Shown: positions 32,442 through 43,343, numbered from the stretch's first letter. The stretch: 64,000 nt of DNA from Brachypterus glaber (GCA_958510825.1 OY294045.1:97462988-97526987), one strand, 5' to 3'. The notes: generated from the letters alone by a model not told the origin. Numbers and translations are program-made.

Positions 32442-32751
32442 AACACAGGCACGCGAAAAAAAAGGTTTTGTTCACCAGACGTGACAAACATTTCTATACG
32501 TTTTTGGGGTTGCTGAATCCGAATCTAGGATTGGTTTGCAGCGGTCAGATCCCAATTTGTTCCTAACCTCAAAAAAGTGATCAAAAGTGTTCCAACTTTC
32601 ATTACCTAATTGAGGTTAGGAACGAAATGCAATGTGATCGAGTCAAACCAACCCTGAGTTCGGAATCAGCGACCCCCAAAATGTATAGAAATGTTTGTCT
32701 CCTCTGGTGGGCAAGACCTTTTTTTTTTTCGTTTGTCTGTATGCCTGTTTA
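32442..32751. mobile_element. Foldback element ending 16 bases from the exon 2 acceptor
   Basis: Left AACACAGGCACGCG then A8; right end mirrors it (CGTTTGTCTG...CCTGTT, worn). Inner TCTATACGTTTTTGGGG and GCTGAATCCGAATCTAGG in both arms. On the gene's strand the terminal A8 becomes a T8 tract 31-38 bases before the exon. Confidence 0.8.
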
Positions 32752-32756
32752 TAACT

Positions 32757-33286
32757 AAAAGCCACTTTACACGGAGCAATTTGTGCGCAAGTTTGATGCT
32801 ATGCAAGTTTGTTGCAAGAATGATTCAGTTACTGCGCATGCCTTCAGGCAAGTTTAAGGCCATTTTCGTGCCATCAAATTATTTAGAACATGTTCTATTT
32901 TTCGGCGATTTTCACGCAAGTTTTATGGTTATTTTCGTGGTACCAACCTGTAAAAAAAGTTACCAAATCGATTTCATTTTACTAATATAGTAGCAACTGC
33001 ACATGTTAATAATAATTATTATTATTAATAATAGGTCGGTCTGTCTAACTAAAAAACTTCCTTAAAAAAGCAAATGCTAGGTTATGTTTTTGTCAACAAA
33101 CTCAGAGACACGTCAATATTGTCTGGTTGGCAGCACTGTTTACCTTGCAATATATAGCACTAAACTTGCGTACAACTTGCTCCGTGAAAAGGCAAATCAA
33201 TGTCCAATTGTCCTCATGCTATATCTGGCAGCAAACTTGCATAGCATCAAACTTGCGTACAAATTTCTCCGTGTAAAGTGGTCTTT
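32757..33286. mobile_element. TIR element, 530 bp (CCACTTTACACGG ends)
   Basis: Left AAAAGCCACTTTACACGGAG; right complement AAAGACCACTTTACACGGAG. Arms extend about 55 bases through GCAAGTTTGATGCTATGCAA. The motif CAAGTTTG recurs inside. No transposase; short frames are repeat-derived. Confidence 0.75.
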
Positions 33287-33417
33287 AAGAAGAAAAATTG
33301 TAAAAGTTCTTAGTGAAAAAGCTTTAGTCTTTCATCGTGAAAGCTGTTTTACCAAAAAATAATTCAAAAAGAGGTACGAAAACTACATAGATTAAAGATC
33401 TTTTAAACAACTAAAAT

Positions 33418-33540
33418 TTACACAGCCACACAAGAACTCTTTTGGAGGCTATTATATTCCAATGTATTTTGAGGCGCTCCATTCAAATTTGAGGTCAAAA
33501 TAGTACCTTATCCCATTAGTTTTCGGGATAACCTCAAGAA
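33418..33540. repeat. Half of a foldback element (superfamily)
   Basis: ACACAGCCACACAAG, then CCAATGTATTTTGAGGCGCT and AATTTGAGGTC. Only one arm remains. Confidence 0.5.
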
Positions 33541-34372
33541 ACTTAATTTTTAATAAAATAATAAGGTTTTTTGATTAATTAATTATTTAGGCATAGAGAA
33601 GGAAAGAGAACCATTAGTCCAGCCTGCGCAAGATTATTTTGTGACAGAACGGGGCAGCGAAATGACGTAATGCAATATATCTGACCTTGCGCAGTACGCA
33701 TCTCTATCAGCTGTGAAATGCTGTCGGTCGTAAAACAATTCATCACCTCAGTATTCACTTGTCTTATCTCCAAAAATCCCCAGTAAAAATCTTAAAATAT
33801 CCAAAAATAGAGATATGGCAAACCAATACTGGGGTGACGAGCTATTAGTAGTTTGTTTATACTGTCAGTACTGTCAGATCGTCATTTGTTTCTGTTCATT
33901 TTTCGACTTCTACTGTGTTTTAATTGTTTTTTTGCTGCATTTGTTTATAACTTTAAACCTAACCTGTATTGTTGCTTTATGAAGAGCAAAGGGTCAATCC
34001 CTGGTGTACTCAAAGTAGGTGTACAAAATCTCGAAACTCAAACACACCTCGAAAAATTCTTATAAAATTATTTAAAAAAACTATTTCGACGTTTCTTCGT
34101 AGATAATTATTGTTTTTTGTTAAATTTTTTACAATTTTTATTTGACACACAAAACTAAGGTTAAAAAACACTCGTCAAAAACAACAATAGTAGTACGCAT
34201 GTGCAAGTTTATCTCAGATACGCTAGGCACATTTATCACAGTATTCCCCAACGGCTTTGGAGGTCTTTCCTTGTCTATGTATTTAGGTCATTAATCAATT
34301 CGCAAGTGCTAATTGAAAAAAACTTTTAAATTCGCAAAAGCAGATTCAAACAGGTTCAAATGAATTCAGTCA
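33541..34372. other. 0.8-kb intron sequence, nothing recognised
   Basis: Slightly more mixed composition (33600-33780 contains CGAAATGACGTAATGCAA). Short frames at 33579 and 33853 have no recognisable similarity and no splice context. Confidence 0.35.
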
Positions 34373-34700
34373 GATACGCATTTGCAAATATTTGCTAATT
34401 GAAAATTATATTCCGCATATACAAATTAAAACGAATTAAATCAGATACTCATTTGCATATAATTGCTAATTGAAAATGATATTCTGTACATGCGAATAGA
34501 AACGAATATAACATGTTACGTATTTGCAAAAAGTATCTAATTAAAAATGAAATTCCGCATATGCAAATAGAAATGAATTAAATCGGATACGCATTTGCAA
34601 ATAGTTGCTAATTAAAAATGATATTCCGCATGTACAAATAGATACGAATTAAAATATGTTACGCATTTGCAAATAGACACGTATTAAAACATATATGCAT
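34373..34700 (+). repeat. Minisatellite, about 70-bp unit, 4.5 copies
   Basis: Each unit runs GATACGCATTTGCAAAT, then GCTAATTGAAAATGATATTC, then CGCATATGCAAAT and ACGAATTAAAT. Units differ by 10-20%. Shorter fragments of the same motifs spread from 34290 to 34830. Confidence 0.7.
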
Positions 34701-34988
34701 ATGCAAATTAAAACGAATTAAATTTAAATAGCAAATGCAAATTAAAACAGGTTAACTAATTGAAACGGATTAATATTATTAATTTTCTGCAAATAGAAAT
34801 AATTCAAACTAATTCAAACGGGTTAAAAATATTTTTTTTTTAATCCGTTTGAATCTGATATTTTTTATAGGGCTACCTACTCTGATAGCAAACTTTGTCT
34901 TATAAGAATATTCTTAGATTATTTTTTTTTCCTCGTTAAACTCAACAAAAAGATCAAACTAAAAAGCATTGTACATCTATGTAATTAT

Positions 34989-35675
34989 TACATCGGCACT
35001 TAGTGCTACTAAGAGATGTATTGAAATCTTCGCCGAAAAGTCAAAATCTTTGACCACGCTTTTTTCACATTTCTCGACGTTTTAGACCATTCTGAGTCGA
35101 AATCAGTAAAAAAAATTGCGTCCGTCTGTCTGTCTGTCTGTCTGTCTGGGTGTAAACTCTCTAACTCCATTTCTACATGAGGTATCGACTTGCGGTTTTT
35201 TGCATATTGTTTTTTATCGCATTCCGAAGAGCTGATTAGATTTTTGGGGTAAACGATAGGGTAAACGAGGGTAAACGATAGGGTAAAACTCCTATTTTTA
35301 GCGTTTTTTGTTTATAATTAAGGCAATTGTTATTGTATTTGGTTAATTTAGCACTTTTATAAAAGATAATTTTAAATTGGTCAAAAAATGTTATAAACAA
35401 CGTTTTCCTAAAACGCATTGTTTTCGAAATATTGGCGTTTAAAGCAGTAAAAGGTTTTTTTAGCATATCTCACATATTTATAACCCGATTTCAAAAAATT
35501 GTATTTTAAATAAAAGCTCTTTTTAAGCCCTATAAAAAATGTTATATACAGTTTTTTGCTAGAATATAATGTTTTAAAGATACAGAATTTAAAATCAAAC
35601 AAAACACCTAGTTTGAAATTTGCAAACTAGATGGCTCTAGTGTACAATAGTGCTTGCAACGTTTCATCTAGTTTT
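34989..35675 (-). mobile_element. Family F repeat, copy 2 (inverted)
   Basis: Starts TACATCGGCACTTAGTGC and ends CAACGTTTCATCTAGTT. Contains the (GTCT)n tract near 35125. It lacks about 17 bases near its end that copies 1 and 3 have. It forms an inverted pair with copy 3 just 150 bases away. Confidence 0.7.
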
Positions 35676-35826
35676 AACAAAATTATGCAACAAAGAACTG
35701 TTTTATAATAGCGCTTGAATGAATGAATTAATAATTTTACTATTTTATTAAAAAAATGATAATTTATTAATTAGCCTAAATAAACAAACTGCATAGAGTA
35801 GTAGATAATAAATAAAATTAAATCTT

Positions 35827-36106
35827 GAAAACTAGATGAAACGTTGGAAGCACCCTGTGAAAACATCGGCACTATTGTACACTAGAGACATCTAGTTTGC
35901 AAATTTCAAACTAGGTGTTTTGTTAATAATTGTCTTAATTATAAACAAAAAACGCTAAAAATAGAGTTTTACCCTATTTTTACCCCCTTACCCCCAATCG
36001 TTTACCCCCAAAATCTAATCAGCTCTTCGGAATACGATAAGAAACAATATGCAAAAAATCGCAAGTCGATATCTCATGCAGAAATGGAGTTAGAGAGTTT
36101 ACACCC

Positions 36107-36144
<38 letters not shown>

Positions 36145-36287
36145 GGACGCAAAAATTGTTTTTACTGATTTCGACTCAGAATGGTCTAAAACGTCGAGAA
36201 ATGTGAAAAAAACGTGGTCAAAGATTTTGACTTTTCGGCGAAGATTTCAATATATCGGCACTCTTAGTAGCACTAAGTGCCGATGTA
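35827..36287 (+). mobile_element. Family F repeat, copy 3 (internally deleted)
   Basis: Collinear with copy 1, but about 340 bases are missing after CTAGGTGTTTTGTT. It keeps the (CAGA)n tract and the terminal hairpin ending AGTGCCGATG. Confidence 0.7.
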
Positions 36288-36691
36288 AATTATCATAATT
36301 GTGCTAAGCATGAGACAGACATTCCATGCCTAACCTAGGCTATATAATTTTGTTTTTTTGTTTAACATTTTTTTATAATGACTTTTTTTAGTTTTTTATT
36401 TATTCATTTTTTTCATTTAAACATTTTTTTAATCTAATTAAAATTAGGTATTAAAATATATTGTAAAATTTTTCAATGAAACTCGAATTCATTATTATAA
36501 AACTAATTGCAAAAAGTTGCTTTATAATGTAGGGCACTAATATCTATTTAATTATATGATGCATAGTATCCAATATTATCACAAAAGTCCTTATTTTGTC
36601 ACAAAAAATAACGAAAACCACTTTTCACAAGAAAAAATCACCACCATCACATTTTTTTTTTTTTTTGTAATAATGTCGAGGGTTATTTTTT
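36288..36691. other. Cuticle intron 1, 5' part
   Basis: AT-rich, with a T14 run at about 36652. No gene or shared repeat. Confidence 0.35.
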
Positions 36692-36697
36692 ACTTAC

Positions 36698-36763
36698 AAT
36701 ATACAATTGCATGGCTAAACAAATTTTGCTTAAATTTTTCGTTAGCTTAAAAGAACTGAAACT
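36698..36763 (-). CDS. RR-2 cuticular protein, exon 1 (5'UTR and first five codons)
   Basis: The coding part is 36698-36712: ATG in the context AGCCATGC, giving MQLYI, followed at once by a GTAAGT donor (36692-36697). The phase (0) fits exon 2, and MQLYI plus VCAAAIFVAVSA makes a normal secretory signal. Transcription is predicted to start at the A of TCAGT at 36763, giving a 51-base leader. Micro-exons of this kind are typical of cuticle genes. Inferred from phase, context and promoter; no other candidate with ATG plus consensus donor was noticed nearby. Confidence 0.7.
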
Positions 36764-36795
36764 GAATTCCTTTGAAGGAATTGTTGGATTATATA
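36755..36795 (-). promoter_or_regulatory. Cuticle gene core promoter: TATA box and initiator
   Basis: TATATAA at 36795-36789 and the arthropod initiator TCAGT at 36765-36761, with its A 32 bases downstream of the first T of the TATA box. A second TCAGT follows at 36759-36755. Spacing of -32/-31 is ideal for insect TATA promoters, and TATA plus TCAGT is common in abundantly expressed cuticle genes. Confidence 0.7.
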
Positions 36796-36804
36796 CAAAG
36801 AAGA

Positions 36805-36946
36805 AACCTCGTGAAAGGACCACCTTTGGCGGGTGGTTTCTTAGCCCCCTCTTTGACGATGGCGTCCACCTGAACCACGGCGTTGCTCCTCGAACGTGGT
36901 GTACTTTCCCTTGATCTTGGAATTCATAGCCACTTCCTACGTGCAA
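36805..36946 (-). pseudogene. Coding-like fragment, possibly a decayed RR-type cuticle exon
   Basis: GC-rich with good codon choice on the - strand, but in two frames. One reads EVAMNSKIKGKYTTFEE after a possible TAG acceptor. The other, shifted by one base, reads SNAVVQVDAIVKEGAKKPP and AKGGPFTRF before a stop. KIKGKYTTFE resembles the VKGEYTVVE block and NAVV the end of an RR-2 domain, so an RR-2 fragment with an internal loss of about 20 codons and a frameshift is possible. It lies only 10 bases upstream of the TATA box. It could equally be an exon of an unknown gene. Confidence 0.35.
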
Positions 36947-37301
36947 TATTGAAATGCATAGGTGACACCAAGTGCTGAAATAACGACTATTTTGAAATCG
37001 TAATTAGTTTTGTTTGAATTTCTCGAGGCTAAATATTTTTACTGTAATTATTTTAGGACTACTGAAATAATAGTATAATAGATACCTAAGTTACTAAAAA
37101 AACCTTAACACAGAAAAAAAATACAATTGCCCTATATTTGAATTAGGCTAGTGTTAAATATCATAAATTCCTATTGAGAATATTAAATATTCAAAAAACA
37201 ATTAAACTACCGTACTTTATAAGGCCTTTATCAAATTTTTAAATATTCTGCTTTAAAAGAAGGCACTTTTTTATTTCATTTTTCTTATCTATTAAGGGGT
37301 T
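36947..37301. other. Unassigned sequence
   Basis: AT-rich; no feature recognised. Confidence 0.3.
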
Positions 37302-38582
37302 GTTCTGTTTTTTGAGGCAAAAAATTGACGATTTTTTGAAATTTTTTTTTCAGACGACCTGTATTATTTTTATGTAAAAAACTTTTTACAAAGTATTAGA
37401 CAACTCTTAAAGTTCACAAAAAAAAAAATTTTTTTTGCCGTCATAAATAAATGTGCAGCACGCGCTGAAGTTAGACACCTCAAAAATAACATGGCAAACG
37501 GTTCCAGCGATAGCTCGGCCCCCAATGGTCCGAAACACAAAAATCAAAAACAGTCTTGTTAAAAATGACATCCTTTAGTTCGCTAGTGTAGACATAAGTC
37601 AAAATTCCAAAAAAACAAAAATTCCACGCGTATTTTGGTGAAAAAAACAAAAAAATGCAATTTTTCCGACCAATAACAGGTAAAAAAGGAGGAATAAAAA
37701 ATAAATTACAAGCCTTTAAAAAAAAATTACACTAGCAAACTCGCCAACATGATTTTCGACAAAATACCGAAAGATTTAAGTCAATATGTTAAATAGTTTT
37801 TTTTTTAATCGCTGGAACCGTTTTGAAAAATGGAATTTTGAGAAAAACGGATTTAAAGTTTTTTTTTTATATTTTAAAGTATACAAAACAAGCACCAATA
37901 AAATTTTAATTCTACAGGTCGATTCTACAATTAAAACTGAACGAAAAAGTACTCTTTACCGAAAAACTAAATTTAATATTAAATGAGTAATAGCCTTTTA
38001 AAAAGTAACATTTTTGGTGGCACAAAATGTAACTTCCTCTTAAATTCATTTTTTTTAACAGTTGCTCCTAAAGTGTTACACTATCTGACATTTTTTATGT
38101 ATTTTTACTCAAGAAATCTATATTTTTTACAAAAAATAAAAAAAGATACACATAAAAAATTTTGGGACAAGAAACAGATAAGGCCCCCCCGTTTCGCACG
38201 CCCCTGGTTAAAATAAGTACATAAAAATAACATACAAAGATGGGCGTTATTAAGATTAGTTCATATGCAAAACCTTCTTGCTGTATCTCAAAAGTCCAAA
38301 TAAAAACGATTTTTTTAGCCACATTGAAAGGGGCGTAATTCCCTTACGACGTATTTTTAGACATATGTTTATAGGAACTTTTTGTCATATTTTATGATTT
38401 AGAATCACCCCTTAAATTTTTTTTTATTTTATTTTTTTTATTGTGTATTTTTTAAAGTATATATGTATAACTTTTTAAACCAGACTAATTTCGTCAAAAT
38501 ATTTTAGGAGCGTATTCTACACATATTGAGTAGTATAAAAAAAATCAATTTTTTGAAATAAAAAATCAGAAAAACCCCTTAA
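37302..38582. mobile_element. TTAAGGGGTTGTTCTG TIR element, full copy (1.28 kb)
   Basis: Left TTAAGGGGTTGTTCTGTTTT; right complement TTAAGGGGTTTTTCTGATTT. The inside shares many blocks with family A (TGCTCCTAAAGTGTTACACT, GCACCAATAAAATTTTAAT), so it is a longer, older relative. It includes AGCGATAGCTCGGCCCC near 37506. Three short frames are not convincing as genes. Confidence 0.65.
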
Positions 38583-39282
38583 AGTATAGTGGTTTATTTA
38601 ATTTTCTATACATGTATAAGATAACCAATAAAATTTTTATTATTTATTTTTTAAAAATGTTCTTAATAAGGTTTTTTGTGGTCTTTTACTTACATGATTT
38701 TTATGATTTTATTATTTTTTATTTTGTCGTTTTTTTTTAATTTATATTATAATATTGCTTTTAAAGAAATCATTTTTTATGATTCGTTTTAAAATGGATC
38801 TTTATAATGTAATTTAAAGAAATTTTGCTACAAATATGTTATCTTATTTTGTCTTGTTTGTATCTTAACTACTGGTTAATTATTGTATTTAAATTAAGTA
38901 CGAAATTTTAAACAAAAAAAATAAATTTCCTGTTATTAGCTACTTTGTAAAGGAACCTTCGTAGATTTCTTGATAACTAATATCAAAAAATCTAGACCTT
39001 CTACATGTTCGTCAGCCTAAAAGATTTACTTAGCTAATAATTTTTTAATTAATAGTATTCATAGAATATAACTAGTAAAAATTGCAGATAACCAAAAAAT
39101 GTATAGGTAACATAAAATAAGATTTTTAATAATTTTTTCATTTTCTTCTAAAATATTGTGCTTTGTTTTTTTTTTATTGAAATCTTTTTAATATTTAATT
39201 TAAAAAAACAACAATTTTTATAAAATAGCACAACACAAATTTCGTTGTATTTTTAATACTAAATGTTATTTGTTAATAAATA
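38583..39282. other. 0.7-kb highly AT-rich stretch
   Basis: Nothing recognised. Confidence 0.35.
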
Positions 39283-39545
39283 TTTTTTATTTATATCGCC
39301 ATTTTACTAAATACTGTAACATACTTAGAAACTAGATCAATAATACAACAACTACAACTTAAAGTATATCAAACTATAAGTGTTACAGTATTAATAAACA
39401 CATGTTGCCTGGGGATCCAAGTGTACCAGCACGGTCTCTATGTTAGTATGATAACATGATGTATACAATACACACATTGCAGTATTTAATATCACAAGTA
39501 AAGTATTAAATACCAATGGTGGCGATATAAATAACAAATATGTAT
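39283..39545. mobile_element. Small TIR element (TTTATATCGCCA ends)
   Basis: Left TATTTATATCGCCATTTTAC; right complement TTATTTATATCGCCACCATT. Inside ACTGTAACA and TGTTACAGT are also inverted. The centre has a GC-richer CATGTTGCCTGGGGATCC. Confidence 0.6.
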
Positions 39546-40024
39546 TTACAAATAAAATTTATTATTAAAATTACAATGACATTTTCTGTGAACCTATGCT
39601 CAAATCGATTTAAAATAAAAGTATTTTTTGTTTTATTATAAAACATTTGTCATTAATTTGTCACTAAATAGTCCCCCTTAATGATGTTTTAAGTTTTTTT
39701 TTTAATATTTCTGCAATGACATATGTCCATTGGACATAGTCCAATAAACATTTATTTAGTGTTTCACAAATTTTAGCGCTTTTTTATACTTTTTTATACT
39801 TTTAAGTGCATTTATTTAGGGTTATTTGTGATAAACACTAGCGCATTTTTTCAATTTTTTAAAAAATTTAACCCCCCATAACTTTTTTGTTTTTGGGGGG
39901 ATTAATTTCAAAAATATTAGGCATTACCCCTCATAGAACTTAATTTTTTCTGATAATTTCGAGTCGATCTAATAATTTGTTCTTGAGTTATCGTGTAAAC
40001 AAAAAACCTGACATCGGAACGGAA
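39546..40024. other. AT-rich lead-in to the minisatellite
   Basis: Contains AACCCCCCATAACTTTTTTG near 39868 and CTTGAGTTATCGTGTAAAC just before the repeat array. No gene. Confidence 0.35.
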
Positions 40025-40230
40025 AGACGGACGGACAGACGGACAGATGGACAGACGGACAGACGGACAGACGGACAGACGGACAGACGGACAGACGGAC
40101 AGACGGACAGACGGACAGACGGACAGACGGACAGACGGACAGACGGACAGACGGACAGACGGACAGACGGACAGACGGACAGAGGAACAGACAGACAGAC
40201 GGACAGACGGACAGACGGACAGACGAACAG
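40025..40230 (+). repeat. (GACGGACA)n minisatellite
   Basis: About 25 units of the 8-base repeat GACGGACA, with a few variant units (GATGGACA, GAGGAACA) near the ends. It is open in four frames (for example RTDGQTD repeats) purely because the unit lacks stops; no protein is proposed. Confidence 0.95.
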
Positions 40231-40235
40231 AGTTT

Positions 40236-40871
40236 CTTATTTTTTCGTGAAACATTTGTATCCAAGAATTTAATATAATAATATAATAATAATATAATAT
40301 TAATAGTTAAGGGCCATTTTTGGCGATTTTGGAAAATTAAAAACTACCGTTTAATACTGTTCTATCGCTACGCGCTGTGAATAGTAGCTAATATGTATAG
40401 TATGTATATTGTAGTACATTTAATGTACTTATATCTTTCAAAGGTAGTTTTCAGAGATGTTAAAGATTACTACTATCATACTATTACATGTTTTGATTTG
40501 TAGTATATGAACTAAGGGTCACTAAATAAACTTTCATTATAAAATTTGTTTCACCATATTCGAATGATCATCCTTGATCTAGTATTTTCTATTGTATTAA
40601 TTTTCTTCTGTTTAATTCTAAAAAAACTACAAGGAGGTCTTTCTTGCAAATCAAACAACATCAATAATTTTCTATAGAAATGTACGTTTTTAATCTTAAT
40701 AACATATCTTTTTGTCATTTTTGGTTTATTTCATAAATGTACAGATTTTTAGACACGCCATGGTCAAATTTTAATTTTCATTGTTCTTGCTGATGATTAT
40801 AAAAATTTGAAAATGCCTGGTTTTTATTTGACTATCGTCAACATAATTTATCTGCCTCATTCCTTACAATA
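40236..40871. other. Unassigned sequence
   Basis: No gene or shared repeat recognised. Confidence 0.3.
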
Positions 40872-42286
40872 CTGCCCTCCTAAAGAGGAACGCGGCATGT
40901 ACACCTGACACATACAGTTTTTGAGGTTAGTATTATTTTGCTACGGCGAATAACGGTAAGTACCAATCCTAAGGAAATCTGCGGTAAGTACAAGGAAGAA
41001 GTTAAGTTAAGAAGTTAAGTTACTTGCCGCGTTCTTTCTATGTAAAAGTTTGGCATGGATTTTAATTTTTTAATAAACGTAATAATATCTAAACTAACTA
41101 TATTTGTGACGCGTTAAGCAGAAAGCTACCAACCCACATTGTGAGATGACCGTAGGTTACGAAACATTTTACCCAATATCTTTTGCAGGAATTAAATTAA
41201 AAATTACATATTTTGTACTTGTTCTGATACATGAACATTGTTCATTAAACAAGTAAAACAAATGTTTAATTTTAAGTGTTTTAGTCAAAACGTTTAAAAG
41301 TTCTTAGGGAAAAAGTTCAACGATTTACTGTCATCTCACATCATCATCATCTCTGGGTTGGTAGCTTTCTGCTTAACGCGGCCCATTTATGCTTTTTGTT
41401 ATTTAAAAAATCTGTTAATTTCTGGTATCTATATTTAAAATAAAATTTTATTTGTGCGTGCAAGTGAATTTTTGAAATAAATTATCAAATATTTTTTATG
41501 ATTTTCTGTAACAATATAAATGTTTGATACCTCTAATGTAACAAGCCGTAAAGATATGTAGTGCTACGCATTCCATTGTGTACTATTCACAGAAAATTTC
41601 CATTTTCCCAAATACTTACAAATAATTTTCAAAAAAATAAAATAAAGTATTTTTTTAAAGATCTTTTTTTGAAAAGCGATTTTTTCTTAATTTTTTTAAA
41701 TTTTAAAAAAATTTCAATTTTTTAATTTTTTCAATTTTTTTAATTTTTTTTTTTTTTTTCGTTTTTGATTTTAATAAACCTAGGCCTATAATGGAAAGTA
41801 TTATTTTGTTGGCAGCATTTTTTATATTATATTATTATTTAATTATATTCAAACAGATATATCTACTAGTAGATACCATAGTAGTACCTATACTATTAAA
41901 CAATAGTAGTAACAATAGTATTAAACAATATTAGTATAATATTAAACAATATATTTTTTTTATTCCTTTTTTTTATTTGTTGATTGATCAATATTTTATA
42001 ATAATATTAATTTTGTCTTCTTATAAGAAATGTATATTTCTTTAGAAACAATAAATGTATCTATCTATTTATCTATTAATTTTGTCTGACTGCCACTAAA
42101 ATACCCATAATTTTGCTTTCTTTTGTATTTGCTTTATCGCGGATCGCGGAAAGTAACATCTTCGATGCACTTACCGCAGATTTCCTTAGAATTGGTACAT
42201 ACCGTTATTCTCCGTAGTAAAATAATACTAAGCTCGAAAACCGTATGTGTCAGGTGTACATGCTGCGTTCCTCTTTAGGAGGGCAG
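40872..42286. mobile_element. TIR element, 1.4 kb, with 120-base inverted ends
   Basis: Left CTGCCCTCCTAAAGAGGAAC; right complement CTGCCCTCCTAAAGAGGAAC. Arms continue through CATGTACACCTGACACATAC and AAGGAAATCTGCGGTAAGT with few mismatches. Another MITE is nested at 41110-41381. No transposase. Confidence 0.8.
41110..41381. mobile_element. MITE nested inside the 1.4-kb TIR element
   Basis: Left CGCGTTAAGCAGAAAGCTAC then CAACCCA; right complement CGCGTTAAGCAGAAAGCTAC then CAACCCAGAGATGATG. Arms of about 35 bases plus TGAGATGAC. Confidence 0.75.
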
Positions 42287-42841
42287 AATAAAGATCATCT
42301 TGTTGAAAAGACGAGGGTAGATTTGACGATCATGAAACCAGCGATTACTTAAAAAAATGATCATGCTCGATTTTTCCGGTGTTGATTAGAAAGAAATTTC
42401 GCTTAATTTGGAAATTCTAATTGATGACGTTATATATTTTATTACAACAAACAAGTATAAGTATATGTAAATAATTCATTATTATATTGTTAAGTAAACA
42501 TAATTGCGATGTTCATCTGGTCGGAATTTACATTTGAAAGCAATTTTACATCTGTTACATTTCTAACTGTGCGTCCGTATAGGAGTTTTCTCTAATATAG
42601 TATATTTTCATGCAATAAATAGATCTACTGCACAGTGGAACATCGAATAAGAGAGTGGGACAAAGGGTGAAAATTCCTAAGCCGTATTTAAATTTTTTTT
42701 GGCATAGCAAAAACTATGCATTTTCGCAAAGAAAACTATCTGAACAGTTGCAAGCATCTTGTCAAAACATCGGCACTAGGTACTAATTTAAAACGTTACG
42801 AAAAGTAAAGTTGTGTGATCACCTGAATAGGCAACCATTAA
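42287..42841. other. Unassigned sequence with a family F scrap
   Basis: Near 42738 GTTGCAAGCATCTTGTCAAA then ACATCGGCACTA matches the family F start. Otherwise nothing recognised. Confidence 0.35.
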
Positions 42842-43264
42842 TACACCACGGTAAAAAGCTGGATATCCAACTGGATAACATTCCAGCAAAATTTACAGTG
42901 GGGTCAGGAACCGGGACTTAGGCAAAGCAAGTTAATACTTGACGGTGCAATAACTGCTGGTCCACTAACCAAGGACCTTCTACATCTTGGCAGGGACCAC
43001 CTTAGGAAGGTGATAGGGCTAATAACTGGTTACTGCCACCCGAGGAAACAGATGCATACCATCCGTGTGTATAGGGATGAGCCAATATGCAGGCTATGTA
43101 ATGAGGAGGCGGAAACAGCCTCTCATGTTCTCTTTGAATGCGGGGCTCTACATCGCTGGAGATACCGGCAACCGGGAAATGGTAACCCAGAAGCAATGCT
43201 CTCCAATGCAAATCTAGTAAACAGCCTAGTAAGCCTGATAAAGGAAACGAAACTGTTTGACTAG
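42842..43264 (+). pseudogene. Jockey-like LINE, C-terminal end of ORF2
   Basis: Open frame SWISNWITFQQNLQWGQEPG, then GRDHLRKVIGLITGYC, then the zinc-knuckle-like CRLCNEEAETASHVLFECGAL, ending LIKETKLFD before a TAG. This is the tail after the RNase H domain of jockey/R1-type non-LTR retrotransposons: the CxxC-(~9)-HxxxxC knuckle is characteristic. Everything upstream (endonuclease, reverse transcriptase) is missing and an in-frame stop lies just before, so it is a 5'-truncated insertion. The (TCAA)n tail follows 80 bases later. Confidence 0.8.
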
Positions 43265-43343
43265 CATGAGACCCAAGAACAACACAATAGGCCCGCAGGT
43301 GGCCGCAGTGTTTGAGGTACGAATCCTCATATTGTTTCTCTTT

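Larger units (their letters stand above)
20252..36763 (-). other. Complete RR-2 cuticular protein gene (three exons, 152 aa, 16.6 kb)
   Basis: Joining exons 36698-36712 (coding part), 32195-32425 and 20252-20464 gives 5 + 77 + 70 residues, all in phase 0 with GT-AG borders. The predicted product has a signal peptide (MQLYIVCAAAIFVAVSA, cleavage before RPGG), a Gly/Glu/His-rich middle with GHGG repeats, and a C-terminal RR-2 domain. An intron after only five codons is the usual layout of insect cuticle genes. TATA and initiator elements sit at the proper spacing upstream. The introns (4.3 and 11.7 kb) are built almost wholly of mobile elements. The exon 1 assignment is inferred from frame, phase and promoter and is the least certain part. 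Confidence 0.8.

Noticed and set aside
34373..34830. A CRISPR array
   Set aside because: The units are contiguous, degenerate 70-bp tandem repeats without repeat/spacer structure, in an animal genome.
39917..40273. Open frames of 67-112 codons on both strands (RTDGQTD and SVRLSVCP repeats)
   Set aside because: They are readings of the 8-base (GACGGACA)n array, which has no stop codons in most frames.
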